DNA of 64,000 bases from Byssochlamys sp. IMV 00236 (lineage: Eukaryota; Ascomycota; Eurotiomycetes; Eurotiales; Thermoascaceae): the NCBI GenBank assembly GCA_001931875.2, contig MSJH02000657.1, positions 1-64,000 on the forward strand. Reading direction: 5' to 3'. Both the position numbers and the translations under genes were made by a program. Shown here piece by piece: positions 21,901 to 31,730 of the stretch (position 1 is its first letter; every line of letters starts with the position of its first letter). The notes under the pieces were generated by a model. It worked only from the letters and a program-made list of their open reading frames with translations. It did not search any database and was not told where the DNA came from.

Positions 21901-23091
21901 ATGACCGAGGAAGCCGCCGCAAAGAAGCTCAAGACCGCCTCTCCCCTGATCGGGACTCACAAGTATGCAGTCGACTTCCCATCCTGATGTTTGACGTTTT
22001 CCCTGCGATGCTCTGTAATTGCCCTTTCATGATTGGAACTGATCTGTTCCAGCGGCCATTTCCACGCCGATGAAGCTCTCGCCGTCTACCTCCTCCGTCT
22101 CCTGCCTGCCTACCGGTCCTCTCCGCTAGTGAGGACGAGAGATCCTGCTGTTCTGGCAACATGCCACACGGTGGTCGACGTTGGCGGGGAATATGAGCCT
22201 GCCAACAACCGCTACGACCATCACCAGCGGACCTTCACGACGACTTTCCCCCAGCACTCCACTAAGCTCTCCTCTGCCGGACTGGTTTACATGCACTTTG
22301 GCCGTGCCATTATTGCCCAGCACACCTCTTTGCCGCTGGACCATCCCGACGTCGACCTATTGTACGAGAAGCTTTACTCGGACTTTATCGAGGCTCTCGA
22401 TGCCAACGACAACGGGATTCCTGTGTATGACCCTGCCCAAATCTCTGCAGCGGGAGTTCAGAAGCGTTTCAAGGATGGAGGAATCAACTTGGGTTCTCTG
22501 ATCGGGGACATGAACCAACCTGACCCGACTGCCTCCCCAGGCGAGCCGCAGGACGAGGATAGCCTCTTCGCCAGAGCCAGCACCTTCATTGGAGATGTAT
22601 TCCTCCGCAAGCTGCGCAACGCTGCTGCCTCGTGGCTTCCTGCGCGCGCTAGCGTCGGATCCGCATATCAGACTCGCAAGGATGTCCACCCGTCCGGTCG
22701 TATCATCGTCTTGCCGCAGGGCGGCGTTCCCTGGAAGGAGCACCTCTACAACTTCGAGAGGGAGGCTTCCGGAGGTGCTGAACCGGCCGCGGAAAATCAG
22801 GTGTACTACGTTCTCTACCCTGAGAGTGCTGCGGAGGGAGCCAAGTGGCGCGTGCAGTGTGTCCCTGTTGACGAGGGCAGTTTCCAGTCGCGGAAGCCCC
22901 TGCCAGAGTCCTGGAGAGGCGTTCGTGACAACGAGCTGGACAGCGTTCTGGCCTCAGAGGCAGAGAAGGCAGGACGTCCGAAGATCCCTGAAGGTGCCGT
23001 CTTCGTCCACGCCAGCGGCTTCATCGGTGGGCACAAGACGAAGGAGGGTGCCCTGGCTATGGCCACTCGCAGCCTGGAGGAGTCTGTCTGA
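21901..23091 (+). CDS. myg1: MYG1 family exonuclease (UPF0160)
   Basis: MYG1 proteins carry a DHH-like phosphoesterase fold; human MYG1 is reported as a 3'-5' RNA exonuclease acting in nucleus and mitochondria. Two exons, 21901-21962 and 22053-23091, give 366 residues. The core begins GTHNGHFHADEALAVYLLRL. VVDVGGEYEPANNRYDHHQR carries the DHH signature. YSDFIEALDANDNGIPVYD and ASGFIGGHKTKEGALAMA close the domain. The intron splits the Asn of GTHNG (AA|C). The start at 21901 gives a short nuclear-type head (AAAKKLK). An in-frame ATG at 21874 adds MFRLRHLFK, which looks like a mitochondrial leader, so both products are possible. Confidence 0.93.
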
Positions 23092-23346
23092 AACAGAGAC
23101 GTTTTCTTTTCCTTACCTGACACCAGGGGAAATAACGGACAGCTCTAACATGGATCAGAGCTGCATGAAAGAAGAAAAAAGTCAATTTCTCGGAGTTTAA
23201 ATTTACGGACCGGACGTTTATTGGAATGACTAAATAGAGGAATAACACCTATTACTAGTGTTGAATTCAAGTCTCGAGCAGAATTATATACTTGAGCACT
23301 TCACGTAGAGTACATCCCCAATGTCAACAACTACAAAAAAACAAAA
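23092..23346. other. Short convergent 3' region between myg1 and the lactonase gene
   Basis: A+T-rich 255-base spacer between two stop codons, expected to hold both transcript ends. Confidence 0.4.
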
Positions 23347-24835
23347 TCACTTCAATTCCTGCCCCTTCAGCTCCCACTCCACCTTACTAATTCCACCCTG
23401 CCCTACCAACCACAACGTCTTCAGCTCCGGTCCCGTCCACGCAAAGTTCTGAACCGTATAATTCGTCTGCACCGTCAACAACAACTGTCCCGCGGGATCC
23501 ACAACATCAACACCTCTCCCATTCGCAGTCAAAATGTACCCATTCGCCGCGACTTTCAGACCATCGGGTACATATGCCGCAGTGAGGTAAACAGCACGCT
23601 TATTCGTGATCTTCGTCCCATCGGAACTGACGTCGAACGCGTAAATGGTCCTGTGGCCTGTAGCATTGAAGGGCGTGCCCGGGTGTCCGTACTTAGGGTC
23701 AACGGGGCCAGTTACGGCACCTGAGTCGCTGATATAGAGAATTGAATCGTCGGGACTTAATGCGATTCCGTTCGGTTGGCTGAGAGTATCATCGATGAGA
23801 AAGACAGCGCCTGATGTTTGATTATATCTGTAACTCGCGCAGGGTAGTTGGGGAGGTGTATCGGTTAGGGAATTGAACCATGAGTATTCTGTCCAAATAC
23901 CAATGATTAGTTTGCTGCAGTAAGTAAGTATTTCTCGAATTTGTGATATCTTATCATAGTAGTACTAACTAGTAGCTAGTATGTCATATACCACTTCTTC
24001 CGTAGAAACGGTATCGGATAGAGAGAAAGAAAGAGGGGAAGAGGGGAAGGTAATAACTCACGAGGATCAGTAAAATAAATATCCCCCGTCTTCTTATTCA
24101 CCGCCACATCATCAATCGTATTAAAATAATACCCAAAATAATTATTCACCAGCGTCGTCGACTTATTCGTCTCTGGATCAAGCATGCGAAGCCCCTCGCG
24201 CTGCTCGCCCCCTCCTGTAGATCTATTCCCGCCTGAAGCGGCCCAGATGATTTTCCCATCGTAGAATGTACCCCCATTCGGAGCGTAAACGGGCGGATCA
24301 GAGAGGAATTCAGACAGCGTAGGCGGATCCTGATTCAGGTCGATGACGAGCTGTGGCAGATATCCTGGCGGGGGAGAGAGTTGCGATAGATATAGTTTGT
24401 TCTGCGAGGGGACGTAGACGGGGGCTTCGTGGACGGCTTTCGAGACGGAAAAGACGAATTCGTATGTTGGGTTCGAGCCAAGGATCTCCAGGCCTCGTTG
24501 ATGGTCGAAGACGAGGAATGAGGCGTTTTGTACGTCTTTGAGCTGCGTCCCGTTTGCTATGGTTGTGTCGCCGAAGGTGGATGCGTCGGAGCTGGTGGAG
24601 AGGTTGCGGAAGAAGTGATATCTAATTGGGAATTTAGTAATGCTGTTTTTTTTCTATATTTATGTAGGGGTTATAGTGGTCTTTTTGTTTTTGCTCACGG
24701 TAGGACATTGGCATATTTGTTAACGCAGACGACAGAAGGTCCGCACTTCGTCGTTAGAGGATTGGTGATGCCGGTCTGCGCGCGAACTAGACCGGCAATG
24801 AGGAACAGAGGACATGAAGAAGATAGAATACGCAT
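23347..24835 (-). CDS. Secreted SMP-30/gluconolactonase-like beta-propeller hydrolase
   Basis: Relative of fungal lactonohydrolases and SMP-30/gluconolactonases, calcium-dependent six-bladed propellers that hydrolyse sugar lactones. Three exons, 24835-24699, 24621-24062 and 23888-23347, give 412 residues. The N-terminus MRILSSSCPLFLIAGLVRA is a signal peptide with likely cleavage before Gln, so the enzyme is secreted. Propeller landmarks are APNGGTFYDGKIIWAAS, NTIDDVAVNKKTGDIYFTDP (Asp metal ligand), SQPNGIALSPDDSILYISDS (the conserved Asn metal ligand region) and AAYVPDGLKVAANGYILTAN. Several N-x-S/T sites are present. The exon 2-3 joint (CCTC|AA) restores DPQYSWF. The exact substrate cannot be told from sequence. 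Confidence 0.88.
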
Positions 24836-25402
24836 TGTGGTTGTTTTTGATTGCTATATAGAGGTGGTACTGTACTATATGACAAGACGCAGAGAGAGCA
24901 GGATGTGACCCGGTCCTCTGTCCTGGATCAGGGCTGTCTGATATATTGCGGTCCATCATACACACAGACTACTGAAGCTATTCCCGAGGATGACAGCGCT
25001 CGGATGCTGATCTGCAGTCTGCTGCCGGTGATGATGATGATGGACAAAGAGGAGTCAATGCAGGCTTGCAAGATCCCCGGAGAGAAAAGCCTCAGTTCTT
25101 TGCGGGGAAAGTCCCCTCTCTCATGAGGGGGCATATCCGGGGAATGTGCGCTCCTGGGTAAAAATCCAAAGCAGCAAGGTCCTCGTGCAGCAGACCTCTC
25201 GAAAGAAACGAGCTGCACGGAGCTGTCTCGTAAGCAATCGGCTTTCCGTGACGAGGACTCGCGTGGGATGGAAATGGCAGGATGTTGGTCTGCCCGATCT
25301 CGGAGTAACCCCGATATGCAAACGGATGGCAGAAGATGTAAGATCAAGAAGAAGCGGAGAAGACAGGAAGAAATCTCCTGAAAAGCCATCACGAATTGCA
25401 GA
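24836..25402. other. Promoter of the lactonase gene and 3' end of lto1
   Basis: The interval separates two genes on the minus strand. Open frames in it (24928-25568) are alternative frames of little protein character. Confidence 0.4.
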
Positions 25403-26008
25403 TCAGTGCCTAATAACCAAGGAACTAATATCCTCAATGCTCCCGGTCCCATCGCCGGCAGGCCGAGGAGCCTCAGGACCCTGCGGGTTAATATCCAGGG
25501 TATCCTCACGTTCACCCAGGGCTCGTTGGACGAGTTTTGCTTTCATAGACGCAGTCTTCAGTCGTTGATCAATATCAGAGACAGCATCTTCGGTGTTTTC
25601 CATCGAGAGTTCAGCCGGATCTACCTGGTCGAGAAGATTGCGGATATTTTTCGCAAGCCTCGAATTCGCCGGGAGACTGGACATGTCCCGACAGATAGAG
25701 GGACCGATGGGGATTGCATCTGTGTCTTCAGGTTCCTTCTCTGCGTCTGCTTTGGAAGAGATCTCCGCTGCTTTTTCTTCGCTTTGGTCATCAAGCTCTG
25801 TTTGGGGACCGGCAAGTCTTTGTGTCCAGACAAGAGCTTTGCCGTAAAGTCTCCCGATTTCGAGGAATTTCTCAAATCCCTTCTCGACAGCAAAAACACT
25901 GCCTTCGGTATAACCTGCTAGAGAGCCATCTGCAACTCCAAGTTCGTATCCTTCTTTGTAAAAGCCTTCTTCGAGATCAAGGAGGCTGTCGAGCAAGTCC
26001 TGGGCCAT
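25403..26008 (-). CDS. lto1: Lto1/ORAOV1-like deca-GX3 protein
   Basis: Partner of Yae1 in the adaptor that brings the ABC protein Rli1/ABCE1 to the cytosolic iron-sulfur assembly machinery. Single exon, 201 residues (yeast Lto1 about 160). The deca-GX3 region is at residues 14-52: EEGFYKEGYELGVADGSLAG, then YTEGSVFAVEKGFEKFLEIG, with Gly every fourth residue. LYGKALVWTQRL follows. A Glu/Asp-rich linker with a second helical part (SRLAKNIRNLLDQVDP, MKAKLVQRALGERED) completes the protein. The C-terminus ends SSLVIRH, without the terminal aromatic residue expected for CIA targeting (see findings). The start is the only suitable ATG, giving MAQDLLDSLLDLEEGFYKEG, typical of the family. Confidence 0.9.
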   Translation of the reverse strand: MAQDLLDSLLDLEEGFYKEGYELGVADGSLAGYTEGSVFAVEKGFEKFLEIGRLYGKALVWTQRLAGPQTELDDQSEEKAAEISSKADAEKEPEDTDAIPIGPSICRDMSSLPANSRLAKNIRNLLDQVDPAELSMENTEDAVSDIDQRLKTASMKAKLVQRALGEREDTLDINPQGPEAPRPAGDGTGSIEDISSLVIRH

Positions 26009-26845
26009 TTTGAATAATCGATATGATAAAAGACTCGCGTGTCTCAGAGAGAAGAATAGTCTGGGAAGGAAACAGGATAATATGTCCGATGGGAGAATTT
26101 AAGAACAGCAGCTGTCTGTTGAAAGAGTGATTGATGGTAAAGACAAGAGGAAAAGGCTTCAAGAATGATGTTCTACTACTTACTGATGTTACTTATTCTC
26201 CGGGATCTGCGACAGAACTCTTTTTTTTCTTTGCCCCTCCGCGACCCCGCCACGCGATGTTATTTATAGGCAGAACAGAGATTCAATACACAAAATAATT
26301 ACAATTCACGATAGTATTTATCGCTATTTATGACTAGTTCTAGTAGCTACTGGCCTACATGTATTTTTCTGTTGAGAAAAAAGCAGCAAAGGAAGTGCTG
26401 GCTCTACTATTCCGCTTACTTATACGTCTGCATCCAAGATATAGTCCCGATTTTGCCATTTTTTTTGTTATTCATAGCTTGTTACCCTTATGATAAACAT
26501 CACTACATATCCGGCCCCAACCTAGAAAAAAAGAGACGGGCTATTATAATGACATGCCAATGCTGTAAAGAAACCCACCACAAATCATGATCATAGGTCA
26601 TCGACTCCAAGTTCGCCTAATTGGATCTCCATGAGGGACTGCGACGCTCACGGCACCGTCGACTCGTTGCAGACATTCCCCAAAATTTGGGAAGCTAGAG
26701 GAGAAGAAAAAAAAAGAAGGCAAATTTTCTTTGCCATCTGGAGGGGTGTTATTTCTTCGTAGTCATGAGTCCCTTGGGTCGATAATCGCAGCGGTACGCT
26801 TTTGTTGACGAGAAAGTAGTTTACACGGATTTCCAGCCAGCTCCA
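26009..26845. other. lto1 promoter and gle2 3' end; no gene seen
   Basis: A+T-rich spacer between two minus-strand genes, including T runs at 26220-26228 and 26460-26468. No gene is recognisable. Confidence 0.4.
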
Positions 26846-28009
26846 TCACCTCGTCTTCCTAGTACCTGGTCTGGGCTTCACCTCTTCAGGAGTAACGGGG
26901 TGCAGCATGACCTTGTTGGGCGTCTGAGGAGTGTTGGCCGAGTAACCTTTGCTCCAATCATAGCTGACCGCGTACGCGAAGATATCACCGGTACGGTTGA
27001 ATGCAGTGCTCGATATCGTCCCACCAACTGAGGGGTATCCCTTGAGACGATGCTTCGCATCCTTGTCCCAGAAGTGGAACGTACCATCGCTACCAGCAGT
27101 GCTGAATGTGCCGTGGACGGGGTGGAACGAGATAGAATTGACAGAGTAGATGTTGCTGATATCGCGGTTGTTTGCGGGTGTTTCTCGGTGACACTTGAAA
27201 CTGAAGTTCGAGCTTGAGTCCTTGTCTTCGACGTACTGAATGGCACAGCGACCTTCGATACTTCCGACGGCGAAACCTGTCGCGTCAGTGAAGCAGCTTA
27301 CGACTCGTGTCTGCCACTTCAAAGGAGACTGCATCGTCTTGTAGAACTTGGTCGGGTTATCCAAATTGATAATGTTGATGTAGCGGTCAGCGGTACCGAT
27401 CACGAGGAGTTTGTTCTTGACGTCCATCGTGTAGACGCGTTCCTGGCACTCGACCGTGGCAATGGGCGTCGACTGTCGAAGATCCCAGTACTTCACTGTC
27501 TTATCCCACGAACCGGTAATCAGCAGCGGCGACGCTGCATTTCCGGGGTTCGGAATCATGTGGCAGCATCGGATAGGAGCTTCATGCGCAGCGACTTGCA
27601 CAGCCGTCGTGCCACCGGCGCCAAGGTCAAGCATACGGGCGGCCTTGTCTGCGCCGGCACCGACAACTTTGGTTCCGTCCTAGACAATCACCAGCGTTAG
27701 AAAAAACGGATGTGTTCGCCGGATCCGACACGCTTTATGACTTACCGGAGACCAGCAGCAGTTGAGAACCGGTGCTTCATGCTCGAAGAGAGCTTTCCCT
27801 TCACTCTGTCCCTGGCCATTGATCTCATAGATGCGCACTTTCTTGTCCCACGAAGCAACCGCCAAGTGCTCGCTTACAGGAGAGAAAGACAGATCTGAAA
27901 TGCTATCTTCCGGGGGAGCTGTCAGGGCGACATCCTTTGAGATATCCCCCGTGGTGTTGGTTTGGGCCGTCGTGGCCGACGTGGTGCCCACAGAGCCGAA
28001 GAGCGACAT
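26846..28009 (-). CDS. gle2: Nucleoporin/mRNA export factor Gle2 (Rae1), WD40 propeller
   Basis: Seven-bladed WD40 protein that binds the GLEBS motif of Nup98-type nucleoporins and supports mRNA export and mitosis. Two exons, 28009-27746 and 27679-26846, join as NCCWSP|DGTK, giving 365 residues (family 345-370). Blades are seen as DSISDLSFSPVSEHLAVASW, APIRCCHMI, LLITGSWDKTVKYWDLRQST, VYTMDVKNKLLVIGTADRYI, GFAVGSIEGRCAIQYV, NSISFHPVHGTFSTAGSDGT and FHFWDKDAKHRLKGYP. The family-typical C-terminus is FAYAVSYDWSKGYSANTPQT. The N-terminal 20 residues are Thr/Ser/Gly-rich like other fungal homologues. Confidence 0.96.
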
Positions 28010-28462
28010 CGCACGTCCTCTCCGCCAGTGAAACGAGACGGCAACTCAAATCCCTCTCTGCAGAGCAGTATACCTGGTCAAATGAAGGCGAAGAAGAGGT
28101 GAGGTTGAGCTGCGAAGCTTGCAGGTGAGGCGCGTACGGTGCGGATGGGATGTAGACTAACTAAACTATTTCGAAGGCTTCACCGCCTGCAAACACGGCA
28201 AACAGATATCTGCCTGGGTGCCTAGCAAAGTATATACGTACAGTACAATACAGTACAGTACAGTACATAGGGAAGCCCGCGATAACAGTACCTCACCACC
28301 TATATAACCGATAAATGATAGTTAGACGCTGCTCTCTTCTTCCTTTCGAGTGTTTCTCGGCTTCCCCTGTACACCAAAAGTATGGGCTCAGTGACTCGCT
28401 CAGTGTTGATCTCGAGGAGCGAGAAATAAGCACTCTCCAAAAACAGTAACTTACCGACAGAG
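28010..28462. other. gle2 promoter region with pentanucleotide repeat
   Basis: Upstream of gle2 on the minus strand. Six tandem TACAG-type units lie at 28239-28268. Otherwise nothing is recognisable. Confidence 0.4.
28239..28268 (+). repeat. Pentanucleotide tandem repeat, six TACAG-type units
   Basis: Units read TACAG, TACAA, TACAG, TACAG, TACAG, TACAT. It lies upstream of gle2, about 230 bases from its start. Confidence 0.9.
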
Positions 28463-28710
28463 CTACTTAGCGGGTACTTCTCCAGGCCGATTTCTTCTTC
28501 CGTGTATGCTTTCCTTCATAGAGAAAGAAGCATTGATTCCTAGTTCTTGAATAGTCAGAATAATCGACTCCGTCTCCCGCAGAGCCTGTAATTCATCCTT
28601 CTTAATAGGGAAAATCTTCACTACTCTTTGCTTGATCCGCTGGGGTCTCAACTTGAGCTTCGCTCGAGATGAGGTATCTAGCACCTAACTAGCACTAGAT
28701 TTTTTCTTCT
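28463..28710 (-). pseudogene. Possible remnant of an unrecognised gene
   Basis: A 73-codon open frame (28463-28684) reads RPQRIKQRVVKIFPIKKDEL then QALRETESIILTIQELGINA, ordinary-looking protein rich in Lys, Arg and Glu. The same frame continues upstream through a stop as GEKKKSSAS. It has no obvious start context, promoter or partner exon and lies in the gap between divergent genes. It could be a fragment of a retroelement or decayed gene; no family is recognised. Confidence 0.2.
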
Positions 28711-29994
28711 CACCTTAAGCGAGCGATTTAGTTTCGATTTTATACATTGTCATTTAAATAGGGGCTCCTCTCACATCCTAGCTGACTTTGATGAGAGATT
28801 TTCTGCGGAGATGTGTCTTGAACGCAGTATAGCAGCACGAGGAGACACTGGATGGAGAAAACGAGGCTGCAAGAATGCTGGAAGGATCCATGGTGACGAG
28901 TTCGCGTGATTCGGTATTTCTCCATGGATGAACAACAGCAGGTGCATTGATGGTGTACAATGGACGGAATGGACGGGTGCTGGATCCGGCGAGAGGATCG
29001 ACGAATTGAGCTTCACTGCTCGAGCTAACTCCCGGCTCCTACTTCCATGCGCCGTACTAGTCTGGCAGCATAACATAGGGCGCAGTCCCGAATAACCTAG
29101 ATACTAGCAGCGTCCTGTAGAGTCGCGTGTCCAAGTGTAAGAGTTGCTGCTAGTAGTAGGTAGATACCATATCTAGTCCAGCTTGATTCCCCGCAAACGA
29201 GCCAAGTGGAGCCGAACGGAGGCCAAGTGGGAACGCGGGGTGCAGGCTTAGTGTCATCATGTTGTTGTGATGTGATCCGGCTCGCTCGGGTTCGACAACG
29301 GCCACTGTTATCCAGGGATGTCGTGATGTTCAATCAGAGAGCTGGCCACCTTTGTACCCTGGATGGTACTGTAAGGTAACTAGTCACTGTACTCATGCTG
29401 GACTACCAGAAGTATGTACAAGGTAATCACTGGCAAAAACCAAGTAATAGGTATCAAAGGCAAGGGTAGCTACAGTGAATGAATGAAGAATCCAGCGAGT
29501 TCATAGGATAGATAGACTTCCAGCTGCGATGGAGAGAGTTGGCGGCATCGAGTGGCATTGGCTGTAATCGGCATGTCCTGAGGTCATCGGCGGACAGACA
29601 GGGAAGTCTAACTCATGAAGCGTTTCGTATTGTCCCAATCCCATCCAGGGAGAGAGTCGGCGGCGAGCATGACCATCTCTTTTCCCCTCCTACCCTGGCC
29701 TGGTCACCTGGCTGCTCGCTGTCCGGGTCTGCCGTCTCTCCTCCCTTCTATCTTCTTCTCGAGCCTGTCTTGTCTTCCTTTTTTCTTCTCCCTGTGCATC
29801 GATTGCATTTCGATACTACTGATCTAACAAACATCTGCTTCCACCGGCTATCTCATCCGGCTATACTGAGGTAGGTCTACTATCCTGAGGAGACTCAAAC
29901 AGCACGAGGACTCGTAGTAGTTCTGGTTCTGCCGCTGGAATCCCTGTAGAATACGTGTTCTGAGAATTGCTATAGAGCTATCCAACCACCCATC
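28711..29994. promoter_or_regulatory. Upstream region of the DUF6699-type gene; no gene seen
   Basis: The proximal part (29680-29990) is pyrimidine-rich and ends with CATCATG at the start codon. No recognisable coding segment or structured RNA lies in the rest. Confidence 0.4.
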
Positions 29995-30803
29995 ATGTCA
30001 GAAGAACTCACCAGAATCGACTCTGCCGTCGCTGGCTTGTCGATATCTCCTCCAGACGAAAAGCATCTGGACAAGAAGCCTATCAAGAAGACTCATAGGA
30101 GGACATCCTCCACCGCAGAAGGTGTCCGGAATATCAATGACCTAGGTGAGTATTCTCGACCTCGATAAATCCGATACTTCAATGTGGACAATACTAAAGA
30201 GTCTTCTCTACAGAAAAGGAAGGGATTGAACTGGAGATCCCGATAGAAACGCAGAAACTCGGCTGGTAAGTGCTCGTCAGCAAGCTATACAATACCTAAT
30301 TACCGGGGGCTAGACTAACTGACCACGATATCTTACTTACAGGCGACTCAACACCTCACCGTCAAAACTGGAGGACCAAGATGTCCTAAAAAAGTTCCTA
30401 GTCACACCACCCGTGAAGAAGATCGACCTGGTCTGGCCGTTGGGTCTGCATGTAACAGCACGGAATATGAAAGGAGTAACCATCAGGGATGCGCTGGACG
30501 CAATCTACAAACAGTTCAAGAAGAAGGTGGGAGCAAACCACCCCCCCCCNNNNNNNNNNNNNNNNNNNNCCCCCCCCAACCCTCTCTCCATGCCAATATC
30601 GAATATCGAATTCGAATCTCACTAACAAATCCACCCTTCTTTCTCAGGCTGACGACGAGTTGGAAAATCCCGTCCTCGCTGGCTTCGAGTGGGACAAGGA
30701 AGAATGCTGGACACGACTAATCGTACACCAGAAGAAGGAAGGCGCTCCACCCCCAAGCACCAAAAAGTCCAAGAAGAAGGCCGCCGCCAACGGTGAGGCA
30801 TAG
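29995..30803 (+). CDS. DUF6699-type fungal protein
   Basis: Protein of 180 residues from four exons: 29995-30145, 30214-30265, 30343-30526 and 30648-30803. Splice sites are canonical and the phases agree. A compact domain fills about residues 68-165: LVTPPVKKIDLVWPLGLHVT, then VTIRDALDAIYKQFKKK joined to ADDELENPVLAGFEWDKEEC, then WTRLIVHQKKEG. I recognise this as the fungal domain I believe is named DUF6699, whose function is unknown. The N-terminal third is Ser/Lys-rich and the C-terminus is a Lys-rich tail (STKKSKKKAAA). The third intron contains an assembly gap of 20 N flanked by C runs (30541-30576); the exons on both sides are intact. Confidence 0.75.
30550..30569. other. Assembly gap of 20 N in a poly-C stretch
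   Basis: Twenty undetermined bases flanked on each side by runs of C (30541-30549 and 30570-30576). The gap lies within the third intron of the DUF6699-type gene, so true intron length is unknown but the coding sequence is not interrupted. Confidence 0.99.
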
Positions 30804-31730
30804 AAAACTCCTCGTCGACGCGGTACAATCACTACCTATCCGGGGGAAATATCTCTCCCTTCCCTAGTAAGCCCTGACTTGTACCCTACCCTTTGTAAGA
30901 GAAGTGTAATCACCTACTGGTGATTACAGAACTATATACAAATCCCCGTGTACCGTCACTACTGTACTCGTCCACACTGGGGCGGTTCTATCCAGTGTTG
31001 CTTGTTTATGATAATCTCCTCATCTTTCAAGTGTTTTACCTGTTGCTGCTGCTGTCCGGCGTGCTGACGTGTGGTGTTTCGTGGAATTGATTTCCTATTC
31101 ATCATCTTATTCTATCCTATCCTAGTGTGACACTGACTTGAGCATCTTTACACTCCTTGACACTATCTATATGTTCCAGCTATGCTTTTGTCACAATGCA
31201 GGAAAGCTGCTGTCAATCCCTTGTATGATTCATGGGCCATGTTATGGATAATCAATCATTTAGGCCAAATTAATACTGGTGCTAGGAACCACCAGTTTAT
31301 GTGTGATATCTCTCTTATGAGTAGTAGTGCACTCTCATGATTGCTCCATGATACAGAGCATAAAGACGTGATCATTATCCTTTCGCAAATTACCCACTTG
31401 AGTTAAAATGGGTTTGATTAAAGTAGCATCGTCTGCTACTATATAGTACATAAGGATATCGTTGCTTGAGACTTTAGCAATGTAATATGAACATGTCATA
31501 CGTGGGGATTATTGTATAAAGAATCGCTCCCAAAAGGTAATATCAACAAAAGCAAGAAGAAAGGAACCAGAAGCTGAGAACCAGACAATGTCTCAAAGGA
31601 CCCCAGTCCCGTAACGAACGCCATCTAGTAAATTGAAAACCGTCTTTTCCATCCGATACTCATTCAGTATTAGCCATCAGCATTACGCGGGTAGTGAGAC
31701 AAGTGAGAAGAATGCCTCGATTCAAAGGTG
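30804..31730. other. Convergent 3' region between the DUF6699-type gene and mdm1
   Basis: A+T-rich, with no recognisable gene. It should contain both transcript ends. Confidence 0.4.
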
